A stretch of DNA of 33,599 nt from Bacteroidia bacterium 43-41. Its GTDB lineage: Bacteria > Bacteroidota > Bacteroidia > Bacteroidales > Dysgonomonadaceae. Location: contig MKTD01000067.1 in assembly GCA_001898165.1 (NCBI GenBank), forward strand, positions 1-33,599. The letters run 5' to 3'. A model generated the notes under the pieces. It was not told where the DNA came from. It saw nothing but the letters and a program-made list of their open reading frames with translations, and made no database searches. This document shows, piece by piece, positions 25,276 to 33,599 of this stretch; position 1 is the stretch's first letter; each line of letters opens with the position of its first letter. Both the position numbers and the translations under genes were made by a program.

Positions 25276-28023
25276 TTATTTCTTCATTCCCCAATTTTTG
25301 TTTGGTTCCGAATCCAGCCAGATTTCCAAATATCCCCCTCTTCCATAATCTGTGTGATTAATCCAATATCTGTTGTATTCTTTACCGTTCAGTCGGGTTT
25401 TTTGGATAAAAGCGCTTTTTGGAGAGTTGTTGTATGTCCTGATCTTAAACTCATCCCCTTCATAATATACAGGATCAAGTTTAATTGTAATCTCGTCGAA
25501 TACAGGACTTGTAATTTCATATGAAGGAGTTTGAGCACAAGTTCCCTGCACACTAAACAATCCCAATGCCATCAAAGCGCTTACGCCACTCATTTGCCCC
25601 TGATCTTCGTCGTGTCCGCCATATCCCCGGTCGGGAGTAATTGCACCGTAAGCCTGTGCCCCGACTTTTCTAACCCAATATTGGGAAAGCCACGGTTGCC
25701 CGGCCAGATTGAACACATGAGCATTTGAACATCCGGGCTGATTGGCATAACTCACGTATCCGCTGCCGTATCCGAAAACGAAATCATCTTTTTCGGACTG
25801 TTCAAAAGCATAATTTAATTTTTCGCACAGCAGATCATTTCCTCCCATCAACCGGGCCAATACCGGAATATCGTGCGATATCCCCCAGGTTGCCTGCCAC
25901 GCATTTGCTTCAACCCAACCCTTATTACTTAACGGGTCTGATGTCATCCATTCTCCTTTTTCATCTTTCGGAAAGAGTAATTTCTGTTCAGGATTGTATA
26001 ATTTCACCCAACCCCGGGCACGCCTCAGATAATAATCAGCATCTTTACTTTTACCCATTTTGGCAGCCATTTGAGACAATGCCCAATCTTGAAATGCCAC
26101 TTCGATAGTAATTCCGGCATTACCGGGGTAATATCCGTTTTTAATGTAAAAATCAATTTCCTTTGCGGGGCCAATCATACCGCCCGGTTTATGATTCCTG
26201 ACCATTGCCTCATATGCCGCTTCGGGTTTTGTTTTGGTCAGCATATTTTTTTGGTAGGCACTTGTGATTAAATTGGTTGCCGGACAGCTTGTCATAATAT
26301 ATGAATATCCTCCTGCATTGGGGCCGCGGGGAAGTAATCCGCCGTTTTCGGTATACTGAACAAGACAGGCAGCGAAATCATCCAACACCTCCGGCCATGC
26401 CAGTCCCCAAAGGACATTCAAATTCCATTGAGTTAACCAAAATGCGTCGGAATTATACATATGGAAACGAACCGTACCGTCAGAATTTCGGGGTAGCGTG
26501 CGAACAATTAATTTGGCATTAACAGTAGCATTCCCTACCCGTCGGCCTTGTGTATAATCGGGATAATCACCCGACACATCATCCAGTTTATGCCTTCCAA
26601 GCAATACATGCCATAAATCGGTATAAAATTTAATTTGCTGTGTGTACGTTCCTCCTTTTACGTCAATACGTCCAAGCCAGTTGTTCCATTCCTGCCGTGA
26701 GTCGGCTTTAACCGCTTCGAAATCCCACCCGAACCGGTCGTCCTCCATGTTTTTGCGGGCATTGTCTATGCTTGTGTAAGAAATGGCAAATTTAACCTGA
26801 ATTTCATCACCGGCTTTTACATCATATACGGCGCTAATACCACAGGTAGGTGCATCGTAATAACTTTCGTTTTCATTTCGGGCCGTTTTTTGGTTTACTC
26901 CCTGATGTGAAGTAATATTTTTCAGAATTTCTTTATCATCCCATGCATTCAATTGCTGAAACGGTTTATCAAATTTCATCACAAAGAATATTCTCACATT
27001 GTCAGGACCGCCCCAGAAACGTCCGGTGGTATTGACTGAACCTTCAATTTCGGTGTTACTCACTTTGATAACACGACTGTCATTCATTGTTGTGGTTCCC
27101 AAATATCCGCCCAGATTGAGCAGCAAATTCGAAGTATTGTCTTTTGTATAACGAAGTTTGTAGTAGCTTACTCTGTCGGTTGTGGTTTGTTCTACCCAAA
27201 TACCGTAATCCTGCAAAAATACCCGGTGATATCCAGGCTGTACAATTTCGCCGTCATGTGAAAATGTGGATTTCCAATGTTGTTCACCTAACACAGGATT
27301 TATATGACCGGTGGTAGGCATCAGACTGATTCCCGATAACATCCAACAGTGCACTTGAGGAAATCCAAGTATCTCGAGCGAATTGTAGTTGTATCCGCCT
27401 CCATACTGGTTCTTATTACGGGTCAATGGTGCAGCGCTGATCATACCGAACGGACGGCTTCCTGTTACAAAAAAGAAATAACGCCCCCGGGCCGACTCTA
27501 CGTAAGGATCCACTTTTGAGACATAATCGGTATAATCTTCGGGCGCGGGATATACTTCGATTTCAGATAAGCCAATGTTCAACCCGTCGCCATCGGTAGT
27601 TTCGAACTTTATCCAGGTTATTTTTTTAGTCGGAAAATTAATCGCCTTCGCTGTTCCGTCATTTGGTATCTGATTAACGAAAATAGTTGTTCCATCGCTA
27701 AAATGTAATGTGCCTCCCGCAATATGGCTTTGTTGTATTGGTCTGTCGTACAGTATGATCCGATTGATATTTTGAGGCTTTTCCCATTCTAATTCGATCC
27801 ACGGATAATCAATAGCTCCCCAGGAGGTTTGACTACTCGCCGAAGCCCATTCCCCGTGATCCTCAATACCTATCAGTCCGTCAATCACTTTTTGTGCCGA
27901 ATATTCGGCACATTTTTCAGAAGATGCCGTCACCCTGGCCAAAGGTGCGATATTGTCGGGGCCTGCAAACAGACAAAAACCATACCCGACAAACATACAT
28001 ATGATGAATACTTGTTTACACAT
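25276..28023 (-). CDS. GH92 alpha-mannosidase with N-terminal discoidin-like domain
   Basis: An exo-alpha-mannosidase family enzyme of 915 residues. The start was set at the ATG at 28023, which gives signal peptide MCKQVFIICMFVGYGFCLFA and clears the upstream gene by 13 bp; a longer frame to 28218 would overlap that gene by 182 bp and encode an implausible N-terminus. Residues about 25-165 look like an F5/8 type C carbohydrate-binding domain (LARVTASSEKCAEYSAQKVIDG, WIELEWEKPQNINRIILYD). The rest is GH92: IEVAFQDWALSQMA with the presumed acid Glu, PGCSNAHVFNLAGQPW, and GHDEDQGQMSG (803-813) with the calcium-linked catalytic-base aspartates. The family trims alpha-1,2/1,3/1,6 or 1,4-mannosides; the linkage is not predictable here. 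Confidence 0.94.
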   Translation of the reverse strand: MCKQVFIICMFVGYGFCLFAGPDNIAPLARVTASSEKCAEYSAQKVIDGLIGIEDHGEWASASSQTSWGAIDYPWIELEWEKPQNINRIILYDRPIQQSHIAGGTLHFSDGTTIFVNQIPNDGTAKAINFPTKKITWIKFETTDGDGLNIGLSEIEVYPAPEDYTDYVSKVDPYVESARGRYFFFVTGSRPFGMISAAPLTRNKNQYGGGYNYNSLEILGFPQVHCWMLSGISLMPTTGHINPVLGEQHWKSTFSHDGEIVQPGYHRVFLQDYGIWVEQTTTDRVSYYKLRYTKDNTSNLLLNLGGYLGTTTMNDSRVIKVSNTEIEGSVNTTGRFWGGPDNVRIFFVMKFDKPFQQLNAWDDKEILKNITSHQGVNQKTARNENESYYDAPTCGISAVYDVKAGDEIQVKFAISYTSIDNARKNMEDDRFGWDFEAVKADSRQEWNNWLGRIDVKGGTYTQQIKFYTDLWHVLLGRHKLDDVSGDYPDYTQGRRVGNATVNAKLIVRTLPRNSDGTVRFHMYNSDAFWLTQWNLNVLWGLAWPEVLDDFAACLVQYTENGGLLPRGPNAGGYSYIMTSCPATNLITSAYQKNMLTKTKPEAAYEAMVRNHKPGGMIGPAKEIDFYIKNGYYPGNAGITIEVAFQDWALSQMAAKMGKSKDADYYLRRARGWVKLYNPEQKLLFPKDEKGEWMTSDPLSNKGWVEANAWQATWGISHDIPVLARLMGGNDLLCEKLNYAFEQSEKDDFVFGYGSGYVSYANQPGCSNAHVFNLAGQPWLSQYWVRKVGAQAYGAITPDRGYGGHDEDQGQMSGVSALMALGLFSVQGTCAQTPSYEITSPVFDEITIKLDPVYYEGDEFKIRTYNNSPKSAFIQKTRLNGKEYNRYWINHTDYGRGGYLEIWLDSEPNKNWGMKK

Positions 28024-28036
28024 AAATCCGGAGTGT

Positions 28037-28894
28037 TTAATAATTACCCGGACTACAAGAAGCCCAATTGTAATTAGCAGGATTTTCACCTCTGTAAGGA
28101 GTGAAATCGGACGATTTAGGAATTGCAACATATTTTTCAACAACCGGGGTTTTCTCCGTATAAGGCTCACCAAGCCACGATAAATCCATAAATGTTTGTA
28201 TCCATAAACTGGTATCATCCAGTCTCAGGACCTTATATTTATCAATCGTTGGTATATTGGATAAGAATCCGAATTTTATCAAATAAACAGAATCTGCTTT
28301 TAACTCTGTTCCGATGTACTTCCATGCACAGTACTGATTTAAAACATCCATCCCCGCTCCTGCCGGATTACCCCAGTCATATTCCCAACTTAAATCACTA
28401 TTTAAGCGGTACACATTATCTAACATGGCATCCGTTGTGGTGCTTTCTCCGTTTGTTGTTTGCGCGGTTAATTTCCAGTCGAATTTAGACAATCGCCCAA
28501 AATCGGTCAGTGTCACGGAAACAGCCAGATCTGAAGCATCAATCAACTTATCCGCTGCATTATATCCGCTAAATGTGTAAATCAATGTTCCCTCTTCGTC
28601 ACCAACTACTATTTCCTGTTCAAATTCATAGGTATCCGACATACTATTTACCGAAACATTTATCCCATACCCGGGGACTTGCTCCCCATTCACCCATTTT
28701 GTGATTACCAGCTTTTTTATGTCAGAGCTTCCGTATGTTATGGCAGCCCTGATCGTATCTCCGGTATATCCCGAAAAAAGTAATTTATCGAGAATTACTT
28801 TAGAGTCACGATGAATACTTTCATTTTTCTCGCAAGAAAAGAACATAAGCAACACACATGAAATAGATCCAATAATTTTACATACGGTTTTCAT
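28037..28894 (-). CDS. PUL surface lipoprotein, possible glycan-binding protein
   Basis: A 285-residue lipoprotein with signal sequence and lipobox MFFSC (Cys21). The first half reads as Ig-like or PKD-like strands (GDTIRAAITYGSSDIKKLVITKW, SVNSMSDTYEFEQEIVVGDE), and the second as a compact beta domain with several Trp residues (FDWKLTA, LSWEYDWGNP, WIQTFMDLSWLGE). No family is recognised with certainty; DUF5004/DUF5012-type PUL lipoproteins are the nearest in style. Position directly before GH92 and SusCD suggests a surface glycan-binding or cargo-delivery role. It follows a 106-bp gap from the ROK kinase and may have a promoter there, though no good box was seen. Confidence 0.75.
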   Translation of the reverse strand: MKTVCKIIGSISCVLLMFFSCEKNESIHRDSKVILDKLLFSGYTGDTIRAAITYGSSDIKKLVITKWVNGEQVPGYGINVSVNSMSDTYEFEQEIVVGDEEGTLIYTFSGYNAADKLIDASDLAVSVTLTDFGRLSKFDWKLTAQTTNGESTTTDAMLDNVYRLNSDLSWEYDWGNPAGAGMDVLNQYCAWKYIGTELKADSVYLIKFGFLSNIPTIDKYKVLRLDDTSLWIQTFMDLSWLGEPYTEKTPVVEKYVAIPKSSDFTPYRGENPANYNWASCSPGNY

Positions 28895-29000
28895 TGTTTT
28901 TGTTTTTTGAATTTATGTTTCTATGTTTTTAAATAACTTTTGAACTTATTGTATTGGCTTGCTCGTTCATTTATTTTTATTTACTGGAATAACCAATGCT

Positions 29001-30092
29001 TCAGAATAACTGATCCAGCGCAAAATTACAGGCTCCTATCGCAATGGCTTTACTCGTTCCCAACGTACTTGTTTTTACGCCAATCTTCTTTATCGCATAG
29101 TATATCGCGCTATTTTCATACTCGGGGATAGTCACAGTTTTTGATTCATTTTTTAGGAAAAGTGCCTTCTCGTTTTCATCTTCCAGGTTATAGGCTTTCA
29201 TTTGCAACCGGGGGAAAATATCGCCTTTGACGGTTCTTCTGGTTTCGTTCATCTCTTTGATCATTGCGGGGAGAATATATTTATGCGCATTTGCAATCCC
29301 TCCGCCTATGACAACTATTCCATCTACAATGTTCAATGATTCGGAAATTGTGAAACCGGCAATCTCCCCGAGCTTTTCAAAGCTCTTTATCGCGGCTTCC
29401 CTGTTACCTGCTTTTTCCCCTTCGGCAATTTCAAAAATTTCTTTCGGAGAGAGAGTTGATTCATCTCCCGACAGTTCACGGTATTCCCGTTTCACAGCGC
29501 GGATACTTACGCCTTCCTCTGCCAAGAGCCGGTTGTCGTACTTGTTTGCCGATAACCAGACAGCACCTCCGCAACCATTATCTCCCGATAAAAGCCTGTT
29601 GTCTATCACCACGCCGCCGCCAAAACCTGTACCCAGGGTTACAGCGAGCAGGTTGCGGTATCGTTTGGGATTCCCCGCAGCCTCCAATTGCCGGTTGACT
29701 TCGGGCAACGCCCCTGCAAGCGCTTCCCCGTAAGCGAATAAATTGCCATCGTTATTGATGAAAACAGGTAATCCGAATTTCTCTTTCAGATAAGGCCCTA
29801 ATGCAATGCCGCCTCTAAAGGCCGGGAAATTGGGCAAATCGCCAATTATGCCGTTTAGGTAATCGGCCGGACCGGGAAATGCAAAGCTAATGGCCACGGG
29901 TGTATCATCCATTCTTCTCATTGTCTCTTTGAATCCACTAACAATGGAATATAAACATTTTTGTAAATCATCCGGATAGGCCGGAAAATTTACCGGGTCA
30001 ATGATCTCCTGATTATCTTTTATGGCCGAAAATACAAAGTTTGTTCCTCCCGCATCGAGAGTTAGCACGGCTCCTTTAGTTTTATTGTGCAT
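29001..30092 (-). CDS. ROK-family sugar kinase (candidate mannokinase)
   Basis: A 363-residue cytoplasmic kinase. The ATP site LTLDAGGTNFVFS (10-22), FINNDGNLFAYGEA with catalytic Asp115, TLGTGFGGGVVIDNRLLSG and IVVIGGGIANA are ROK landmarks. The usual zinc module (GxxGEIGH followed by CxCGxxGCxE) is absent: the segment reads NGCGGAVWLSANKYDN and then LAEEGVS. It overlaps the MFS gene by 11 bp, so the two are translationally coupled. In this operon, between a sugar transporter and mannose-6-phosphate isomerase, mannose is the most likely substrate, with fructose or glucose as alternatives. Confidence 0.88.
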   Translation of the reverse strand: MHNKTKGAVLTLDAGGTNFVFSAIKDNQEIIDPVNFPAYPDDLQKCLYSIVSGFKETMRRMDDTPVAISFAFPGPADYLNGIIGDLPNFPAFRGGIALGPYLKEKFGLPVFINNDGNLFAYGEALAGALPEVNRQLEAAGNPKRYRNLLAVTLGTGFGGGVVIDNRLLSGDNGCGGAVWLSANKYDNRLLAEEGVSIRAVKREYRELSGDESTLSPKEIFEIAEGEKAGNREAAIKSFEKLGEIAGFTISESLNIVDGIVVIGGGIANAHKYILPAMIKEMNETRRTVKGDIFPRLQMKAYNLEDENEKALFLKNESKTVTIPEYENSAIYYAIKKIGVKTSTLGTSKAIAIGACNFALDQLF

Positions 30093-31245
30093 TTTCTTTG
30101 AAAATATTTGTAAGTAGTAAATTTATAATCAGACAGAAAAGAAGGACGGACAGTGAAGCTGAAAAACCGAAATTGTCAATCATCAACCCCTGTACAGGTA
30201 AAATAACGGCTCCGCCCGAAACTCCCATGATCATCAGTGACGAAATCTCATTGGAACGTTGTCGATTTTTCTGCAGTGCAAATGAAAAAACGATCGGGAA
30301 AACATTTGCACAGGTAAATCCTATAATGAATATAAGGATCAGGGAAAACCAGAGATTCTGTACAAACATCAACACAACAAAGGCTATAATGGCAAAGATG
30401 AGTGAGTACCTTAAAAAATAAAGAGGCGGAAATTTTAGAAGCAGCAAGGTTCCCGCAAAAGCTCCTATGGTCTTAGCCGCAAAATAAATACTGCTCCCCA
30501 AACCTGCGCGGCTCAACTCCAATCCCATTCGCTTTATCAGCAATTCAGGGGCCGAAGTGTTTATACCGACATCGAGACCGACAATAAATAAAATGCACAG
30601 GAAGCAATACAAAATGTATTTATCCTTCAAAAGAGTCAACACACTTTTAAAACTGCTTTGCCTGTTTTCAAATTCCTGTTCTCCTGTTCTCGAGAACAAT
30701 AACAGCAAAACGGAAAGTAAGGAGGTGACGGAAAAAATAACGAAAGTCACTTTCCAATCTGAGAAACAGTTGGCGGCTACTCCCGCAATAACGGGTCCCA
30801 ACAGTGAGGAAATAGCTTTAATGAACTGGCCGGCAGTCAGAACACTTGCTATTTTCTCTTTTTTAAACATGGCTGCCACCAATGGATTAAGCGAAACCTG
30901 CAGAATCGTATTACTGATACCAAGTAATGCAAAGGCTGACAAAACCATTGGAAAGGTGTAACTGATAAACGGTATGATCATTGCTATGGTGGTGATAACC
31001 AAGGAAAGTAAAACCGTTTTTTTCTTACCTATCTGTCCCATCAGTATCCCGGTCGGAATAGAGAAAACCGCAAACCATAGGAATACCATCATAGGAATGG
31101 TATTGGCGAGCGTACTCGATAAATTAAAATCGTTTTTGACATAATTGGTGGCAATACCCACTACATCCACAAATCCCATGATAAAGAAGCCGAAAAATAC
31201 AGCCACTTTAGGAGTCCAGCCTGATTTTGCATTGTCATTATCCAT
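30082..31245 (-). CDS. MFS sugar transporter (FucP-like)
   Basis: A 387-residue, 12-segment major facilitator of the FucP/glucose-galactose type. FGFFIMGFVDVVGIATNYVK (about 16-35), the loop-2/3 motif GILMGQIGKKKTVLLS and NTILQVSLNPLVAA in segment 4-5 are typical. The start chosen is the ATG at 31245, 11 bp after the isomerase stop; an in-frame ATG at 31290 would overlap the isomerase gene by 34 bp. It overlaps the ROK gene at its end. It would bring the monosaccharide released in the periplasm into the cytoplasm for phosphorylation. Confidence 0.9.
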   Translation of the reverse strand: MDNDNAKSGWTPKVAVFFGFFIMGFVDVVGIATNYVKNDFNLSSTLANTIPMMVFLWFAVFSIPTGILMGQIGKKKTVLLSLVITTIAMIIPFISYTFPMVLSAFALLGISNTILQVSLNPLVAAMFKKEKIASVLTAGQFIKAISSLLGPVIAGVAANCFSDWKVTFVIFSVTSLLSVLLLLFSRTGEQEFENRQSSFKSVLTLLKDKYILYCFLCILFIVGLDVGINTSAPELLIKRMGLELSRAGLGSSIYFAAKTIGAFAGTLLLLKFPPLYFLRYSLIFAIIAFVVLMFVQNLWFSLILIFIIGFTCANVFPIVFSFALQKNRQRSNEISSLMIMGVSGGAVILPVQGLMIDNFGFSASLSVLLFCLIINLLLTNIFKENAQ

Positions 31246-31256
31246 CCTGTTTCTGT

Positions 31257-33008
31257 TTAAAATCTGACACTTGCCTTGATGGTCACGCATTTCCGACCTG
31301 CTGACCTGCCGTGAGGCCTGATAGTATATTCCTGTACAGATGCCGGCACAATGAAGGTCTCGGCATAATGTACGATGAGGGGTTCAAAATTCCCATCCGG
31401 ACTTTCCACAATAATCTCGTCGCCTTCCACCAGGTTCAAAACATTGACCGAATCGTTTGTCATATGCGGAACCAGCCCTGTGAAGGAGTGTCTCCTTGTT
31501 TCTATAAACTGCGTTTTGTGCAAGCCTGTTTTTTCTTCTATCCATCCTTCACCCCGGGCTACCTCTTTAAACTGATTTACCAATTGGGAAGTAACGTAAT
31601 CGGCATCCCTGTCCCATTGAATAACCTCTTTTCCCCTTTCTAAATTGATGGGTCTCGGCTTCCCGTCCAACCCCAGGCGATTCCAGTCCCATAATTTAAA
31701 GGTAAACAAATTGGGAGTAGTACTGATCTCAAGCACGACTGAATTTTTACCTGAACAGTGGATAGTCCCTGCAGGAATCAGAAAATGATCATGTTTCTTT
31801 GCGGGAATAGCATAAATATACTTTTCATCATCGAAATTTAACTTTGGGTCCGCATTCGCATTCTCAAGATCATTGATCATAGCCTTGCGGTCGATTCCCT
31901 TTTTCAATCCCAGATAAACAGTTGCATCATCTTTTGCATCGATCAGGTAATAGCTTTCATCCTGCGTGTATGGCAATCCGAAGTCATCCCTTGCAAATTG
32001 GGTTGTAGGATGCACCTGAAGGCTTAAGTTTCCTCCTTCCATCGTATCCAGAATATCAAAACGAATTGGGAAATCTTGTCCAAACCGTGCTTCGACCGGT
32101 TCACCCAACAACTCCCTGCTTTTCAAATATACCAGGTTGACGGACGGCATTTCAAAAGTTTCATCGTTAATTTTCAGTAGTAAACTGTTTTCTTCGGGGA
32201 CACAATCGAAACACCAACCAAAATTAGTTGCCGATTTATCCAGATTGCACACCTCTTTCATCCACTGTCCTCCCCACGGTGCCGGATCAAAGAACGGAAC
32301 TACCCTGAATGGCTTATGCGCTGTCCTCTCAATACCGTCGATAAATGTTTTTTTGTCGATAAGTTTCGGCTCCTTTCCAGTGGTATCCAACCAATAGTCC
32401 ACCTGTTGATATAATCTCTTTTTGTGCTTGTCCAATACCCTCCAATCATTGAAATAACCCCGTTTGTATTGAAGAGAGAAAGCCTCATTTTTATTATTAA
32501 CCCCTAAACCCGTGACTTCATTTTTTCGCATCCTTTGTTGTATTTCCCAACGGGGCATATCGGCATAAATCAGAATATCCGCTTCTACAATACACGAACT
32601 TCCGTGGCCAAATAAAATAACATTTCCGTTTTTTCGTATAGATTTTATTTCCTGGCGTATAACTGATATTTTCCCTTCATCAAAATAATCATAAATGGAA
32701 AGATTGTTCAGATAGCCAAACAGGACATCTTCTTTCATAAAACCTTTTGTTATTCGAAGAATTTCACTTTCGACTTTAAAAAGTTCATTCGTATTTACAA
32801 ATAATTTGTGCGGGACGGTTTTAAAATAAGACATGAGTTGCTCATAGTAAACGCCGGTATAACACTCAATAGCAATTATGTTACCGCTGGTATCCGGAGT
32901 AATTTGATCCAGAATATTTTTCCAGCCTTTAACGAGAGTTCCATTTTCAATGGAAGTGGCAGGATATTTATCATATCGAACTCTATTTTCACACATATGA
33001 TTGTACAT
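31257..33008 (-). CDS. manA: Class I mannose-6-phosphate isomerase with N-terminal kinase-like domain
   Basis: A 583-residue two-part protein. The C-terminal ~350 residues are a ManA-type cupin: PFFDPAPWGGQWM, LSLQVHP with Gln331 and His333, Glu351 in QDESYYLIDA, and IPAGTIHCSG with His417, the four zinc ligands. It interconverts mannose-6-phosphate and fructose-6-phosphate. The first ~225 residues resemble a uridine/cytidylate-kinase-like P-loop fold (ADILIYADMPRWEIQQRMRKNE, WRVLDKHKKRLYQQVDYWL), but the P-loop position reads IAIECYTGVYYEQL without GxxxxGK, so phosphoryl transfer is unlikely. First gene of the mannose operon, behind a strong promoter at 33040-33071. A second ATG at 32996 is a possible start. 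Confidence 0.88.
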   Translation of the reverse strand: MYNHMCENRVRYDKYPATSIENGTLVKGWKNILDQITPDTSGNIIAIECYTGVYYEQLMSYFKTVPHKLFVNTNELFKVESEILRITKGFMKEDVLFGYLNNLSIYDYFDEGKISVIRQEIKSIRKNGNVILFGHGSSCIVEADILIYADMPRWEIQQRMRKNEVTGLGVNNKNEAFSLQYKRGYFNDWRVLDKHKKRLYQQVDYWLDTTGKEPKLIDKKTFIDGIERTAHKPFRVVPFFDPAPWGGQWMKEVCNLDKSATNFGWCFDCVPEENSLLLKINDETFEMPSVNLVYLKSRELLGEPVEARFGQDFPIRFDILDTMEGGNLSLQVHPTTQFARDDFGLPYTQDESYYLIDAKDDATVYLGLKKGIDRKAMINDLENANADPKLNFDDEKYIYAIPAKKHDHFLIPAGTIHCSGKNSVVLEISTTPNLFTFKLWDWNRLGLDGKPRPINLERGKEVIQWDRDADYVTSQLVNQFKEVARGEGWIEEKTGLHKTQFIETRRHSFTGLVPHMTNDSVNVLNLVEGDEIIVESPDGNFEPLIVHYAETFIVPASVQEYTIRPHGRSAGRKCVTIKASVRF

Positions 33009-33039
33009 ATTTCATTATTGTTTGAACATATAAACGCTG

Positions 33040-33071
33040 CAAATGTATAAAAGAAAATAAATATCTCCAAA
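33040..33071 (-). promoter_or_regulatory. Bacteroides-type promoter of the mannose PUL operon
   Basis: On the minus strand TTTG (33068-33071), a 20-base spacer and TACATTTG (33040-33047) match both consensus boxes. Transcription would start near 33033, giving a leader of about 25 bases before the isomerase ATG. Confidence 0.8.
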
Positions 33072-33599
33072 TTTTTTTAATTTTTTTTACTGTTCCGTTA
33101 CTCTGTCTAAAAATACGGGCAAGGATAAGCCGGATTTGCACAAATAGGCCGGGTCATACTTCAGGAAATTGATAAAACAGGATGAACTCAGGGATAGGGA
33201 ATTAATTTCTAATAAAATTTGATTGTCTGAACAATAAGGAATATCTATAGTGAAACCACTAACGGGTTGTGTTTTTAGAAGGAAATGAAATTTCAGGTAT
33301 AAAAATTGAAAATGAGGAGACAGGATTTTTTAATCCCTGAGAACACTAAAGTACTGCATATAGAGAAATCAAGAGGAGAAGTCAATTTCCTGTTTGTCTA
33401 TTTTGTCTCTGAATTTAATCCGGAAGTCTCTTTAAACGAAACCATATCACGTAAATATATCAAAGACCGCCTTGGGGGCAAAAGATACCTCATTACACAA
33501 TTAAATTATACTCTTCTATGTTGTAATCCAAATATTAAGAGAATAATTATATTTTTTTAATTCAAACTATTATCTTTGTAGCTAGGGAGTTGAAGAGGA
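33072..33599. other. AT-rich end region without a supported gene
   Basis: No gene here can be supported. A TTG-started plus-strand frame at 33306-33560 would encode 84 residues (LIPENTKVLHIEKSRGEVNF near its start) with no family I recognise; the short frame VFLEGNEISGIKIENEETGF just before it, in a different frame, also looks vaguely protein-like, so this may be a decayed gene. A lone TATCTTTG at 33571-33578 could be the -7 box of a gene beyond the right edge. Confidence 0.3.

Noticed and set aside
28024-28218. N-terminal extension of the GH92 frame
   Set aside because: It would overlap the upstream lipoprotein gene by 182 bp and place a non-secretory stretch before the signal peptide that begins at 28023.

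Overview
This window is from a Bacteroidota chromosome, most likely order Bacteroidales. The signs are a SusC/SusD pair, a GH92-type polysaccharide utilization locus (PUL), promoters of the Bacteroides form (TTTG, 19-20 bp, TAnnTTTG), and an efflux locus built from MacB-like permeases with an NtrC-type regulator. A placement near Dysgonomonadaceae is only an impression. No tRNA, rRNA, CRISPR array or intact insertion sequence was seen.

Positions 1-2660 (minus strand): tandem terminator hairpins, a small secreted protein, a YefM-YoeB toxin-antitoxin pair with its operator and promoter, then an ArsC/Spx-like protein and a tRNA-dihydrouridine synthase. Positions 2769-8764: a DNA primase (dnaG) with a Nat-type ABC exporter (ATPase and permease) behind it on the minus strand; ilvE divergent on the plus strand; and a CYTH phosphatase-family gene convergent with ilvE and carrying a near-perfect promoter.

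Positions 8978-19276: a tripartite efflux locus with its two-component system. TolC, a HlyD/MacA-type adaptor and a full-length MacB/FtsX permease run on the minus strand. A second cassette follows: an intact ABC ATPase, a permease reduced to about 155 residues, and an ABC ATPase with its middle deleted. The sigma-54 activator and histidine kinase diverge on the plus strand. Both minus-strand cassettes start at a -24-like TTTGGCA element, with GACA-N5-TGTY-N9-GACA exactly 68 bp upstream of it in both cases. This is a candidate enhancer for the neighbouring NtrC-type regulator. The locus is visibly decaying: besides the two broken transporter genes it holds a C-terminal scrap of a sialate O-acetylesterase and a DinD gene with its middle missing.

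Positions 19483-33071 (minus strand): a mannose-oriented PUL that seems to read as one long unit from a textbook promoter at 33040-33071. The order is a mannose-6-phosphate isomerase with an extra N-terminal domain, a sugar MFS transporter, a ROK sugar kinase, a surface lipoprotein, a GH92 alpha-mannosidase with a discoidin-like domain, SusC, SusD and a DUF4185/DUF5005-like propeller lipoprotein. Inferred pathway: SusCD imports an alpha-mannoside, GH92 releases mannose, the MFS protein takes it into the cytoplasm, the ROK kinase phosphorylates it and the isomerase makes fructose-6-phosphate. No PUL-specific regulator lies in the window. The last ~490 bp contain no gene I can support.
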